Shown here: in pieces, positions 8,900-19,770 of the stretch
How positions within the stretch are numbered: position 1 is the first letter of the stretch
Layout: every line of letters starts with the position of its first letter
NCBI GenBank assembly: GCA_037349315.1
Contig: JBAIAC010000159.1
Span: 248,001-312,000 of the forward strand
Source of the DNA: Chelydra serpentina
Lineage: Eukaryota > Chordata > Testudines > Chelydridae
DNA: 64,000 nt
Direction: 5' to 3'
Notes under the pieces: model-generated
The model's input: only the letters and a program-made list of their open reading frames with translations
Databases searched by the model: none
Told to the model about the DNA's origin: nothing
Made by a program: the position numbers and the translations under genes

Positions 8900-9690
8900 G
8901 ATGTGGGAATGTTCCTCTAAGGACATTGGGGTGGGGGGAACATCCCAAGAGGGGCATGGGAATGTTCCACTAGTGACACGGAGAGGGGGAGCTGCAGGAA
9001 TGTTCCACTAGTGACAAAGGAGGTGTGTGAGCACCCCAAGGTGGAGTGGGAATGTTCCAGTAGGGACATTGGGGTGTGGGAACATCCCAAAGGGGATGTA
9101 GGAAAACAGGGCTGGGCACACAGGAATGTTTCACTAGTGACACAGGAGGTGTGGGAACATCCCAAGGGGGAGTGGGAATGTTTCACTAGTGACATAGGGG
9201 TCATAGGAATGTTCCACTAGTGACACAGGAAGTGTGGGAACATCCCAAGGGGGAGTGGGAATGTTCCACTAGTGACACAGGAGGTGTGGGAACATCCCAA
9301 GGGGGATGTAGGAATGTTCCACTAGTGACACAGGAGGTGTGGGAACATCCCAAGGGGGAGTGGGAATGTTTCACTAGTGACATAGGGGTCACAGGAATGT
9401 TCCACTAGTGACACAGGAGGTGTGGGAACATCCCAAGGGGGATGTAGGAATGTTCCACTAGTGACACAGGAGGTGTGGGAACATCCCAAGGGGGAGTGGG
9501 AATGTTTCACTAGTGACATAGGGGTCACAGGAATGTTCCACTAGTGACACAGGAAGTGTGGGAACATCCCAAGGGGGAGTGGGAATGTTCCACTAGTGAC
9601 ACAGGAGGTGTGGGAACATCCCAAGGGGGCGTGGGAATGTTCCACCAGGTCACAGATGGGTGTGGGAAGATCCCAAGGGGGATGTAGGAA
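8900..9690. repeat. ~60-bp minisatellite with GTGGGAA and GGAATGTTCC motifs, ~13 units
   Basis: Intron 2 of COL11A2. Units alternate GGGAATGTTCCACTAGTGAC and GGTGTGGGAACATCCCAAGG. The YGTGGGAA string matches the RBPJ/CSL consensus, GGAATGT matches TEAD, and GAATGTTC has the two-unit heat-shock-element geometry. The variant ATAGGGGTCATAGGAATG marks a higher-order 120-180-base pattern. No coding sense. Confidence 0.93.
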
Positions 9691-9889
9691 GGTACCACCA
9701 GGGGCGCGGGACCATGCCGTGAGCTGGGGGCGTGGACCAGCCACGGAGGCGGGGGAGCCTGTGGGAACAGCGCCCGGCCGGGGCCGTGGGCAGGGCACAG
9801 TGGATGGAGCACACAGGGAGGGGGACCACGCCGCAGGACGGGGAGGGGGTGGACTATCCCATGCGGGAGAGGGGCGCGCGGCCCGGTAC

Positions 9890-10042
9890 CTGAGAAGAGC
9901 TGCCGGCTGGGGGCGCTGATCTGCGCCTGCCGTGATATCCTGTAGGCCACGTCCGGCCGGGTGGGGCAGAACCCCGTCGTCTTCCGCACGCCGGCCGGCT
10001 GGGCCTGGAACTGCAGCGCCTTCAGCACGTCCACCGGCTCTG
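9890..10042 (-). CDS. COL11A2: COL11A2 exon 2, start of laminin-G/TSPN domain
   Basis: Minus-strand exon with donor TTCTCAG/GTACC. The peptide after the junction is [20 protein letters not shown], then [15 protein letters not shown] and APSRQLFSG. It matches the first strand of the collagen XI alpha-2 N-propeptide (PVDVL-AL-F, G-CP--DVAYR, AQ-SAP-RQLF). The acceptor is a tandem NAGNAG (CGCAGCAG/AG), so the exon may begin at 10042 or 10039. Exon 1 ends with one base of a codon: the upstream choice gives [11 protein letters not shown], the downstream choice CARA-E-PVDVL, both in frame. The end joins exon 3 as a Gly codon. The conserved Cys (GFCP) is expected to pair within the TSPN domain. Confidence 0.95.
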
Positions 10043-10395
10043 CTGCGGGACACGGGGGGGGGGGGTGTCAGAGCTCTGCAAACAGCCCCCCCGCCCCGAC
10101 AGGGGCCCTCTCCCCAGCCACACCGAGCTCCCCAGTTCTGGGATCACATGAACTCACCTCCCCCCACCCCCCGCCGCAGCTACCAGGGTCCCCCCTCCCC
10201 CCAGCTGTGACTCCCATCCCCCGCTGAGCCTCTCCACATTCAGCCCCCCCGCCCCCGGGCTATGAATCCCCCTCCCAGGATAGTCCTTCTGCCCTGGGGC
10301 GCCCGCAGAGCAGGCCGGCCTGGCAGCATGGGAGCGGGTGTCTGGGCAGCTAAGGGGGGCTGGCCGTGGGTGCTGGAGATGGGGTCCCCCTGCCT
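10043..10395. other. Intron 1, low-copy C-rich sequence
   Basis: C-rich sequence adjoining the exon 2 acceptor. No element recognised, and no second copy of the exon 2 edge. Confidence 0.4.
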
Positions 10396-10872
10396 AGGTG
10401 CGCTGGCGGCCGGCTATCGGCCTCCTGGCTGGGGGCTCAGGGCAGGGGGGCCCTGGCAGGGCTGGGGAGGGGAGAGGGGTCCCCTCAGGTGCGCTGGCGG
10501 CCGGCTATCGGCCTCCTGACTGGGGGGCTTAGGGCAGGGGGGCCCTGGCAGGGCTGGGGAGGGGAGAGGGGTCCCCTCAGGTGCGCTGGCGGCCGGCTAT
10601 CGGCCTCCTGGCTGGGGGGCTTAGGGCAGGGGGGCCCTGGCAGGGCTGGGGAGGGGAGAGGGGTCCCCTCAGGTGCGCTGGCAGCCGGCTATCGGACTCC
10701 TGGCTGGGGGGCTTAGGGCAGGGGGTCCTGGTAGGGCTGGGGAGGGGAGAGGGGTCCCCTCAGGTGTGCTGGCGGCCGGCTATCGGACTCCTGGCTGGGG
10801 GCTCAGGGCAGGGGGGCAGTGGCAGGGCTGGGGAGGGGAGAGGGGACCCCTCAGGTGCGCTGGCGGCCGGCT
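10396..10872. repeat. ~92-bp minisatellite, ~5.5 copies
   Basis: Units starting GGTGCGCTGGCGGCCGGCTA followed by CTGGCTGGGGGGCTTAGGGC and GAGAGGGGTCCCCTCAG. Copies start near 10397, 10488, 10580, 10672, 10763 and 10853. Each unit junction reads CCCCTCAG/GTGCGC, acceptor-like and donor-like at once on the plus strand, but no exon was recognised. Confidence 0.92.
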
Positions 10873-10979
10873 CTATCGAAATTCCAATCTCCCCTCCCGG
10901 GAGGCTCACAGAGACGGGCTTCCTCAGGCCCCATCAACGGGGTCTTTGTTCCCAGCCGGCGGGGGAGGGGGTGCGGAGG

Positions 10980-11901
10980 GTCCAGGGGAAACACACACAT
11001 GTGGCACACACATACGCACACACACACACAGAGCGAGGGGGCAGCGATTCACTCACCCCCCCATCTCACAATCACACACACCCCCTCCCAGGCACCCAGC
11101 CTTTTCTGCCCAAACACAGCCCCCCCCCCCCCCGCCCCGACTCCCCATCGCACGTGCAGAGCACACCCAGCCTGCTTCACCCTCGCACACGTGCTGGCTC
11201 ACACACACACACGCACCATTTCACCACGGCCCATTCTCCATGGACACACCCCCACTCCACAACCACAGCCGCCTCATCACAAATCCCACCCCACCCCACC
11301 TCACAACGGCACACACACACACCCCGTGTCAGTCACAATCACACACCCGGCTTCACAGACGCCCCCACCACGAGCTCACAATCACCAGTTATACATACCG
11401 GTGAGCCACTGTGCTATGGGGTATCACAATTACACACACACACACCCCACTTCACAGTCACACAGATCCCATTTCACACGTGCACGCAGCTGTGTCACAA
11501 TCACGTGTGCCCCCCCCATTACACCATTCACCCCCAGCTCCCAGTCTCGCCCCCCCCCCCCCCCGGCCTCAGCTGAGCCCAATATTCCACACTGAACAAA
11601 AACAAGTCTGCAGAACCCATCAGCTCCAGCCGGGCCTGGCTCACGGCCCTGCCCCCCGCCCATGCCCCACACCTCGGGCGGGGCCAACCCCTCCCAGCCA
11701 GGGGCCAGGGGTGATGGGGGCAGCAAGGCCAGCCTGCATGGGGGGTGGGGGTGGACGGGTACATGGGCTGGGGGACCCCCGCTCCAGCCAGGGCAGGTTT
11801 GTGAGGGAACGACCGGAAAAACATCAGCAAAGGAGCCAGACACCATCCCAGGCTCTTGGGGTCAGGACCCTTGGAGGGAACTTCCTCCTCTTCCCCCCCC
11901 C

Positions 11902-11947
<46 letters not shown>

Positions 11948-12135
11948 CACGCACACACACGCCACAAGGGGGAGCCCAGGCCTGCTCACTCCGTCAAGGG
12001 TAGGCAGTGGGGGAGCTGCCGGATGGGGGCACTGCCCCCCCCCCCCAACTGCAGGGGCTGCCCTGGTTGGGGGGTGATGGAGCAGGGTTGGGGGCAGGGA
12101 GCTCTGGGGGTACTGCACTGTGGCTGACCCCCCCC

Positions 12136-12166
<31 letters not shown>

Positions 12167-12170
12167 CGTG
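10980..12170. repeat. Cryptic (CA)n-rich tract with pure CA blocks
   Basis: Three denser blocks: 10985-11035, 11915-11960 (with CT-rich head) and 12137-12168. Between them is cryptically simple CACAC/TCACAATCACAC sequence (11060-11520). The part at 11575-11900 and 12170-12390 is low-copy, with nothing recognised. Confidence 0.8.
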
Positions 12171-12394
12171 TGTCTGTCTGTGTGCGTCTCTCCACACCTG
12201 TCCCCCCTCTCCCATTTTTCCATCCAGTCCCCGTCTGGGTTTCTCATCAGCCCCACGTTTACACCCCTGTGGTGAAGGCGGGAGCCCCATTCTCCCCCCC
12301 CCGCCCCCCCCCGACATTGTTCCATTCGGCATCTGGCCTCCATTAATATCCCCAGCAGGACACAGACAGTGAGACCGAGACTGGAGCCCTTGGC

Positions 12395-12560
12395 TCAGGG
12401 CACTGCCACGGGGAAGCTCGCAGCACTGGGAGATCTCCAGCTGGGGGCACTGCTCCAGGGAAGTTTGCAGCGCCAGACTCCCCGGCTGGGGACACTGTTG
12501 TGAGGGCGGATCACAGCACTGGCGTCGCTGGCTGGGGGCACTGTCGTGGGGAAGCTCGCA
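12395..12560. repeat. ~60-bp degenerate tandem repeat, ~3 copies
   Basis: Repeated GGGCACTGCYNNGGGGAAGC followed by GCAGCRCYGG and CTGGCTGGGG. The following stretch to 12960 is GC-rich and low-copy without a recognised gene. Confidence 0.6.
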
Positions 12561-12959
12561 GCACCGGAGAACTGGCAGGGGAGGGGACCGTTAGCCCCTG
12601 GCAGAGAGGATCCAAGCCCCCCCGCACACACACACACACTCAGGGCCCATCTCAGAGCCGCGTCCCCACCCGGGGTCTCCCGGCCCCCCGGCCGCACTGA
12701 GCTCGGCGCTGGCCCAGCCCCGGCCGGGAGCCAGGCCTTACCAGCCGCACAGAGACACCTTTCTTCTGCCGCCAGGCGGGCGCGAGGAAAATCCATTAGA
12801 GCTGCATAGCACAACTCCCCCGGGAGGGGTGGGGCGGGAATGGGGGAGGGGAGCCCCCAGAGCCAGGGCTGGAAGGGGGGGGTCTGAGGGAGGAGACACT
12901 AGAGGAAATGGGGGGGAGGTGAAGGGGGGCGGGGTCCATGTTCAACTGGGGGGTTATTG

Positions 12960-13375
12960 GTTGTAGAAAGAAGTGAGGGGAGAAGGGCCAGGAGCGGGGG
13001 GGGGGGGTCACAGTGTGAGGGGCGGAGTCAGGGGAGGGGGTTGTTCAGGTGGAGGAGGAGCAGGAGGAAGGGGTGGGGGGGTCAGGTGGAGTGGGAGGGG
13101 CCAGACAGGAGAGGTCACAGTGGGGGGTCAGAGGGAGGGGGAAGCAGAGGGGAAGTGTGGGGGGTCAGGTAGAAGCAGGAGCAGAGGGGAAGTGGGAGCA
13201 GAAGGAGGGGGAGAAGAGGGGAGGGGGAGGGGAAGTGGGAGCTCATGTGGAGGGGAAGTGGGGACAGGAGGAGGGGCAGAGGGGAGGGGATATGTGGGGC
13301 AGGTGGAGAGGGGCAGAGGGGGGGAAGTGGGGACAGGAGGAGAGGGGCAGAGGGGGGGAAGTGGGGGGCAGCAGA
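12960..13375. repeat. Homopurine-rich GGGGA/GGAAG tract
   Basis: About 400 bases, nearly all G and A on the plus strand, made of GGAGGGGAAGTGGG- and GGCAGAGGGG-like units. Such tracts can form triplex or G-quadruplex structures and are frequent assembly weak points. Confidence 0.8.
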
Positions 13376-13497
13376 GAATGGGCCCTTTATACGAGTCACT
13401 TCCTCTGTTTGAACCATGAGCTCCCCAGCATGGAGAGCCTGGGGGGGGGGGCGGAGGGCTTGGGACTGGACGGGGTCCCCTGATCCTGCCAGCGACC

Positions 13498-13532
13498 ACA
13501 CAACCCTGATATTCTATGATTCTATGATTAAC
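13498..13532 (+). mobile_element. CR1/SINE 3'-tail fragment
   Basis: CAACCCTGATATTCTATGAT plus a further TCTATGATTA is the terminal ~35 bases of a CR1-tailed element on the plus strand. Too short to say LINE or SINE. Confidence 0.7.
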
Positions 13533-13554
13533 CCACAGCCCCACCTCCCCCCAT

Positions 13555-13755
13555 CGCCCCACGGCCATGCCCCCCATCTCCCCCCCCGCCATGGCTCCCC
13601 CCAGCCGTACCCCCCATTGCCCCCCCCATTGCCCCCCGGCCGTGCCCCCCCATCACCTCCCTCCTGCCGTGGTTCCCCCAGCCATGCCCCCCCATGTCCC
13701 CCCCGCCATGGCTCCCCCCAGCCGTACCCCCCATTGCCCCCCACATCGCTCCCCA
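13555..13755. repeat. C-rich repeat CCCCCCATTGCCCCCC / GCCATGGCTCCCCCCAGCCG
   Basis: Imperfect units with CCGCCATGGCTCCCCCCAGC repeated near 13587 and 13704. Intron 1 low complexity. The 13760-13870 stretch that follows (GGGACATTTTTGCAGCGAGA) is single-copy and unrecognised. Confidence 0.7.
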
Positions 13756-14034
13756 TGGCTCTGCTGCCGGCTTGGCTGGGACGGGACATTTTTGCAGCGA
13801 GACGCAGGGACGTGCCAGCCCAGCGGCGCCTGGGAAAGCGATTAGCTCCCGGCCCCGCACCTGCTACTCCCCTGTACCAGCCCCATAGCTGCACTGCCCC
13901 GGGGGGGGGGGGGGGGCAGGGTCCCTGCACAGCCCCACGGGGGGGGATCTCTGGGGGACAGGGCCCCGAGCATCTGCTGGGGACACACGGGAGGCTCTGC
14001 CCCGAACCAGCCGGACCTAAGCGGCCTCGGTCAC

Positions 14035-14933
14035 ACCCTGTCTGTCCGTCTGTCCTGATCCCAGGTCACACCCTGTCTGTCCGTCTGTCCTGATCCCAGG
14101 TCATGCCATGTCTGTCTGTCCTGATCCCCGGTCACGCTGTGTCCATCTGTCCTGATCCCCCGGTCACGCCCTGTCTGTCCTGATCCCCCGGTCACGCTGT
14201 GTCCGTCTGTCCTGATCCCCCGGTCACGCCGTGTCCGTCTGTCCTGATCCCCTGGTCATGCCCTGTCTGTCCTGATCCCCGGTCACGCTGTGTCCGTCTG
14301 TCCTGATCCCCCGGTCATGCCGTGTCTGTCCGTCTGTCCTGATCCCAGGTCACACCCTGTCTGTCCGTCTGTCCTGATCCCCCGGTCATGCCCTGTCTGT
14401 CCGTCTGTCCTGATCCCAGGTCATGCTGTGTCTGTCTGTCTGTCCTGATCCCCCGGTCACGCTGTGTCCATCTGTCGTGATCCCCCGGTCACGCCCTGTC
14501 TGTCCTGATCCCCCGGTCACGCTGTGTCCGTCTGTCCTGATCCCCCGGTCACGCTGTGTCCGTCTGTCCTGATCCCCCGGTCATGCCCTGTCTGTCCTGA
14601 TCCCCCGGTCACGCTGTGTCCGTCTGTCCTGATCCCCAGGTCACGCCCTGTCTGTCCGTCTCTCCTGATCCCAGGTCATGCCGTGTCTGTCTGTCTGACC
14701 TGATCCCCCGGTCACGCTGTGTCCGTCCGTCTCTCCTGATACCCTGGTCACACCGTGTCTGTCCGTCTGTCCAGTTCCCCCGGTCACGCCATGTCTGTCT
14801 GTCCTGTTCCCCCAGTCACGCCATGTCTGTCTGTCCTGTTTCCCCTGGGTCACACCGTGTCTGTCCATCTGTCCTGTTCCCCCGGTCACTCCCTGTCTGT
14901 CCGTCTGTCCTGTTCCCAGGTCCCGCCGTGTTT
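14035..14933. repeat. Minisatellite GTCTGTCCTGATCCCCCGGTC, ~26 copies, 5' part of an array split by an LTR element
   Basis: Units of about 31-40 bases: GTCACGCYSTGTCYGTC then CGTCTGTCCTGATCCCCCG. The same sequence family, reverse-complemented, forms the 31-bp array at 22200-29393. The array is interrupted at 14938 by the Gypsy-type element and resumes at 19675 for about 95 bases. Confidence 0.93.
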
Positions 14934-14938
14934 GTCCT

Positions 14939-15496
14939 TGTGATGAACTAGGACTGTTGTTAAGGTTTTCCCTGAGTACTGTGTGGGTGCCTCGGTTTCC
15001 CCTATGCGGGGCTTGAGTATCTAGGTGGTGGAACAAGGATGCATGAGTGTTACAGAGGGCCTGGACACAGAGAATGGCCGACACTCGGTCTCCTAGCAAC
15101 AGATGGCCCCGGGCTCTGCCCTGCAAAGGTATGAGCTGAAGGTTTTCAACAAAGGGATCAGGTCACCTCCTGCCCCGGGAAGCAGACAAAGGGGGAGGGG
15201 AGGCTGGAGAGTTTCAGTTTGGAGCTGGCCGGAGAAGAGGGGAGAGAGGCAGACAGGGTCTGGCCTCCCTGCCCCGTTTGGAGCTGTGGGGCGAAATGCA
15301 GGGAGCCCCAAGCTGGGGTCTAAGCTCCCTGCCACCCGGAAGGACCCGACTGAGGGGTCTTGGATGTACTGACAAGCTCTAGTTGGACTGTGTTCCTGGC
15401 ATCTCTAATAAACCTTCTGTTCTACTGACTGGCTGAGACTTCCAGTGAATCCAGGGAAGAGGGGTGCAGGGCCGGACTCCCCTATACTCCGTGACA
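14939..15496 (+). repeat. 5' LTR of the Gypsy-type element
   Basis: 558 bases, with poly(A)-type AATAAA in CTCTAATAAACCTTCTGT near 15405-15425. It contains CCTAGCAACAGATG near 15092, identical as I recall it to the X1 box of MHC class II promoters. The 3' LTR reads TCTAGCAACCGATG there. Confidence 0.95.
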
Positions 15497-15958
15497 ACTG
15501 GTGGCAGCGGTGGGATGTTCTGCACCCCATGAACGGTGCTTCCTGCAGTAAGTGACTGGGGAGCAGTAGAATGAAGGGGGGCTAACAAGGACCAGGCGTG
15601 CTGAAGGCTCACAGAGGACCGGTTTCGGGGAGCGGAGGAGCTACGCTTAACCCTGGGAGTGTGTGACCAGCGAGAAGGACTGTGCAATGATGGGGTCCCC
15701 CTGGGGGCTGCAGTGAGCAGTCCAAGGGGCGGAGGAGCCTGCGGCTTGGCCCTGGGAGAGAGAAGGATTTTTGCAGTGACAGGGTTCCCCTGGGGGTGCC
15801 GTGAGTGGACCCAGGGGCGGAGGAGCAGCAGCTCGACCCTGGCAAAGAGGCGGTGACCTGGAGAAGGGCTGGCACACTTGGGGTTCTTCCTGGAAACCGT
15901 GGGGAGCTAAGAGCACACAGGCCTGCGGATCCACAGCAAACTTGGGAGCAGTGAAGTG

Positions 15959-18145
15959 ATGGCGTATCGCCTTCTCCTTAAGAAGAGCATTGTAACCCTG
16001 TGCAAAAAGAGAGGGATACCCATTGGAAAGCTCACTAAAGCCCAGTTAATCACGCGGCTGGAGGAGGATGACCATTCCAGGGAGCAGATTCCTGACCCCA
16101 ATGGGGCTACAGCAGGATCTGGGAGCAGCTGGAGTGATAGCCTGGCATCCCCAAGAGTCTGGTCCCCAACCAGACGGGGGTCTTCACGATCGGGTTCCCC
16201 AGCAGGGGATCGGACACGGATGGGACTGGAGCGGAGTCCAAGAGAGCAAGAGGACGGTGAGAGACAGCAAGAGCCCGAGAAAGACCTACAGAAGAAGCAG
16301 CAGCGTGAACTTGCGGTGGTGGAACGGAGAGGCATAGGGGACTGGCCAGGGGTAAGTGGGGACAGATCCCGGGGTGCCAGCTCTGCAGGGAACCTTGATC
16401 CTAAATTGCTGCCCCTGGTTAAGGAGGGTGGGGATGTGGAGGCCCACCTCACTGCCTTGGAGCAGGCTGGTGATTGGAACCAGGGAGACCCTGCGGAAAA
16501 GCCCCGGGATCTAACCCCCTTGCTGGGTCCCAAGGCCATAAACTCCACCAGCCAGATGGGTGGGATGGTGGATGGATTTCCACTCCTGGCCCTGGACTCA
16601 AACCCTATGGACCCCCAGTGGGAGCGGAAGGTGATGGTCAATGGAGAGACATTCGGGGGGTGGCAAGACCCTGGGACAGAGAGAATTGTGGTCAGGCCCC
16701 GGGTGGTGCACCCCCACCAGATGCTGAGGGGCTGTGTGACCTGGGTGAGGGTCCCAGGGACGGACCCATTCGCCCTGCCTATGGCCCAGATCCCTGTGCA
16801 GACCCAGGAGGGGTCGGGCTGGCTGGTGGTTGGGGGTCTCCAGGATATCAGCGGTGAGGTGCTGTTGGGGGGTGACTGTGTATCTTTGAGACAGGATCCA
16901 GGCCCTGTAACAGCCGAGGATTTGAATTTGAACTCAGGAAACCAATTGGCTAAGAGGGAAATGGTCAGTGAAAATGCAAATGACCTGGCTGGCAATGGGG
17001 AGGAGCTGCCAGGCTCCGGTTACCTGCCTGCCTGTAACCAGACCCCTAGGGCGGGGTGGGACAGAGAGATGCTCCCCGCCCCCCTGCACAATGGAGAGGT
17101 GGCTCAGGCAGTCTCTGATGCAGAGACCAAAGTAGCGAGCTCGCTGCCTGGCCCCACAGGGACAGCCAAGGCAGCGCTGAGCACAGGGGGAGCAGAGACC
17201 CCAGCTGAGTGGGGGGACACACAGGCAGGGCAGGACGGCTGCCAACCAGGCTTGCCTGGTCCAGAGGTGCTGCCGGGAAGTGATTCCACGGCAGGGAGGG
17301 AGCCACCAAGGACAGGGCTCAGTGGGGCGGTGACCCCAGGCCTGGCCAGTGAGCTGCAGAGGGATCCCACCTTGGAGAAGCTAAAGGAACTTGCTGGCCA
17401 CAGCGCTGCAAACCCCCTTGGGGAAGACTGCAGAGACAGATCCCTGTGGGAGAAGGGATTCCTGTGCCGGGAATGGGCTTCCCAAGGGGAAGTAGAACTG
17501 TGGGGAATCAGAAGGCAGCCGGTGAGGCCCCAGAAATATCATCACCGGTTATTACACCTGGCCCAGGGGAAGGAAGAAGCTCCCTGGAGGTCCCTGCCCA
17601 TCAGGGAGGAACCTTTCCAGAAGGTGGCTATGAATAGGGTGGGCCCCCTCAGCAGGGCAACCCAGTCGGGGAAGAAGTACATTCTGGTGGTGGTAGATTT
17701 CGCCACCCGCTACCCCGAGGTGGTGCCCTTATCCTCCATTGAAGCAGACACCGTGGCGGATGCGCTGCTGACCATTTTCAGCCGAGTGGGGTTCCCCAAG
17801 GAAGTCCTTATAGACCAAGGGTCCAACTTCATGTCGGCCCTGCTCCGGTGCTTGTGGGAGAAATGTGGGGTCCGGCACAGTTGGGCCTCAGCATATCATC
17901 CCCAGTTCAACGGGCTGGTGGAGAGAGTTCAGGGGACCTTGAGGCTGACGTTGAAGACTTGCATAAATCAGCATCCACAGGAACAAGTACCTGCCCCACC
18001 GATGGCACAGGGAAGTGCCCCAGGAATCACCAGGGGGCTTCCCTTTCAAGCTGTGGTATGGGAGGAGAGTAAGGGGACCCCTAGAACCGGTAAGGGACGA
18101 TTGGGAGGAGAAGGGGGAAGACCCCCTGATGGATCTCTCCCCTGA
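15959..18145 (+). pseudogene. gag-protease-integrase fusion frame of the LTR element, degraded
   Basis: An open frame of 728 codons from ATG 15959. Residues ~8-40 (LKKSIVTLCKKRG, KLTKAQLITRLEE) resemble the SAP-like start of vertebrate Gypsy gag. Residues ~225-310 resemble a retropepsin: the active site is DPG at residue 237 (base 16667) instead of D-T/S-G, and the flap/C-terminal motif EVLLGGD is present. Residues ~540-670 are an integrase core: the first catalytic acidic residue of the D--GPL motif reads Asn (base 17633). The second (IDQGSNF) and the Glu of the NGLVER motif are kept. The RT that should separate protease from integrase is absent. The frame leaves the integrase near 18010 by a frameshift. 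Known family, broken copy. Confidence 0.85.
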
Positions 18146-19085
18146 GATGGGAGCCCATCCTCCCATCAGGTGTCCCCCATTCAGAGTAACTGGGAAAAGA
18201 GCCCAGAACCTGGAGAGAGAGGCCAAGGACAGGCTGGCTTTAGAGGTGAACCAGTCATTCAACAGCCCAGGGCTGGCCAAGGTGGAGGCGATCAGAGATT
18301 GGCCTGTTCCCCAGACCAAGAAACAGGTCCAGGCCTTTAGCGGGATGGTGGGATACTACCAGAGGTTTGTACCCCCCTTTAGCTCCCTAGCTGCCCCCAT
18401 CACAGAGCTAGGTAAGAAGGGGAAGCCAGACGAGGCGGTCTGGACCGAGCAGGGCCAGAGGGCTCTCTGTGCGCTGAAGGAGGCTCTAATCCAGGGCCCA
18501 ATAGATCGAGTAAACCCAGACCGGGCCAAGCCCTGTACAGTGTTCACCGAAGCCTCAGACACAGGGCTGGGCACGGTGCTGATGCAGGCCTATGCACAGG
18601 GGGAGAGACACCCCATCGGGTATCTGAGCAAGGAGTTGCTGCCCTGGAGGCAGAACGGTCAGGCCATAGAGAAGGAATGCCTGGCCATGGGGCAGGCCCT
18701 TAAGAAGCAGCAGCCGGATCTATTTGGGTGGCGCTTTACGGTGTATAGTCACCACTCCGCCCCGACGTGGCTGCATCCAGGAAAAGGGGCCGATGCCGAG
18801 CGGCTGGTGACAGAGACACGTGGGCAGAGAGGGGACCAGATCAAGAGGGAGGCTCTTAACCAAGAGAGCCCGAACTACAGCCCTCCAGACTGGAGCGCTG
18901 GGAAAAGACCTGATCTCAGCTTGAACCCCAGGGGTTTTGGGATGGGAAAAGGGCACGGGCCGCATAACCCTTCCCACATGCGGCCTGCAGGTGCCATCCA
19001 GCCCACCCAACCTAAGGGAGCACGTGGAACTGTAACGGCCTGGTGTGACCAGGTTCGAACTTCCCCGGGTCACTGGCTAAAGTGA
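18015..19085 (+). pseudogene. integrase C-terminus, RT fragment and RNase H of the LTR element
   Basis: Overlaps the previous frame and continues the integrase C-terminal part (FPFKLWYGRRVRGPLEPV). It then passes into an RT N-terminal piece (PPFRVTGKRAQNLERE), jumps over the whole palm including the catalytic aspartates, and resumes at the RT thumb (AKVEAIRDWPVPQTKKQVQA; GMVGYYQRFVPPFSSLAAPI). RNase H follows (FTEASDTGLGTVLMQ; HPIGYLSKELLPWR; AIEKECLAM). The first RNase H acidic position reads Glu in TEAS where TDAS is usual. Coding beyond ~18760 loses similarity. It cannot supply reverse transcription itself. Confidence 0.82.
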
Positions 19086-19118
19086 CCCCGCTCAGTTCGT
19101 TCTCGAAGGGGGGAGAGA

Positions 19119-19674
19119 TGTGACGAACTAGGACTGTTGTTAAGGTTTCCCTGAGTACTGTGTGGGTGCCTCGGTTTCCCCTATGCAGTGCTTGAGTTTG
19201 TAGGTGGTGGAACAAGGATACATGAGTGTTACAGAGGGGCCTGGACACAGAGAAGGGCTGACACTCAGTCTAGCAACCGATGGCCCCGGCCCCTCCCCTG
19301 CAAAGGTGAGAGCTGAAGGTGTTCGAACAAAGGGATCAGGTCACCTCCTGCCCCGGGAAGCAGACAAAGGGGGAGGGGAGGCTGGAGAGTTTCAGTTTGG
19401 AGCTGGCCGGAGAAGAGGGGAGAGAGGCAGACAGGGTCTGGCCTCCCTGCCCCGTTTGGAGCTGTGGGGCGAAATGCAGGGAGCCCCAGGCTGGGGTCTA
19501 AGCTCCCTGCCCCCCGGAAGGACCCGACTGAGGGGTCCTGGATGTACTGACAAGCTCTGGTTGGACTGTGTTCCTGGCATCTCTAATAAACCTTCTGTTC
19601 TGCTGGCTGGCTGAGACTCCCAGTGAATCCAGGGAAGAGGGGTGCAGGGCCGGACTCCCCTATACTCCGTGACA
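19119..19674 (+). repeat. 3' LTR of the Gypsy-type element
   Basis: 556 bases, same ends as the 5' LTR, preceded by the polypurine tract. It is followed by the target duplication and by residual minisatellite (19680-19770) that continues the array at 14035-14933. Confidence 0.95.
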
Positions 19675-19770
19675 GTCCTGATCCCAGGTCACGCTGTGTT
19701 TGTCCGTCTGTCCAGTTCCCCCGGTCACGCCGTGTCCATCTGTCTGTCCTGATCCTAGGTCACGCTAGGT

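Larger units (their letters stand above)
14939..19674 (+). mobile_element. Rearranged Gypsy-type LTR retrotransposon, 4.7 kb, with 5-bp target duplications
   Basis: Two LTRs (14939-15496 and 19119-19674) in direct orientation, starting TGTGAYGAACTA and ending CTCCGTGACA. A perfect target duplication GTCCT lies at 14934-14938 and 19675-19679. A primer-binding-site-like TGGTGGCAGCGGTGGGAT follows the 5' LTR and a polypurine tract CGAAGGGGGGAGAGA precedes the 3' LTR. The internal region encodes, in order, a SAP-like gag fragment, a retropepsin, an integrase, then an RT fragment and RNase H. Gypsy elements normally carry integrase last, and the RT palm is missing here, so the copy is shuffled and non-autonomous. 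LTRs are roughly 95-97 % alike by eye. Confidence 0.93.

Noticed and set aside
8900..9690. Possible additional COL11A2 exon in intron 2
   Set aside because: Exon 2 and exon 3 join in phase and rebuild the conserved domain without a gap, so no exon is missing there.
10581..11595. Thr/His-rich frames of 240-330 codons at 10.6-11.6 kb
   Set aside because: Read through a 92-bp minisatellite into a CA-rich tract. No homology, no splice context.
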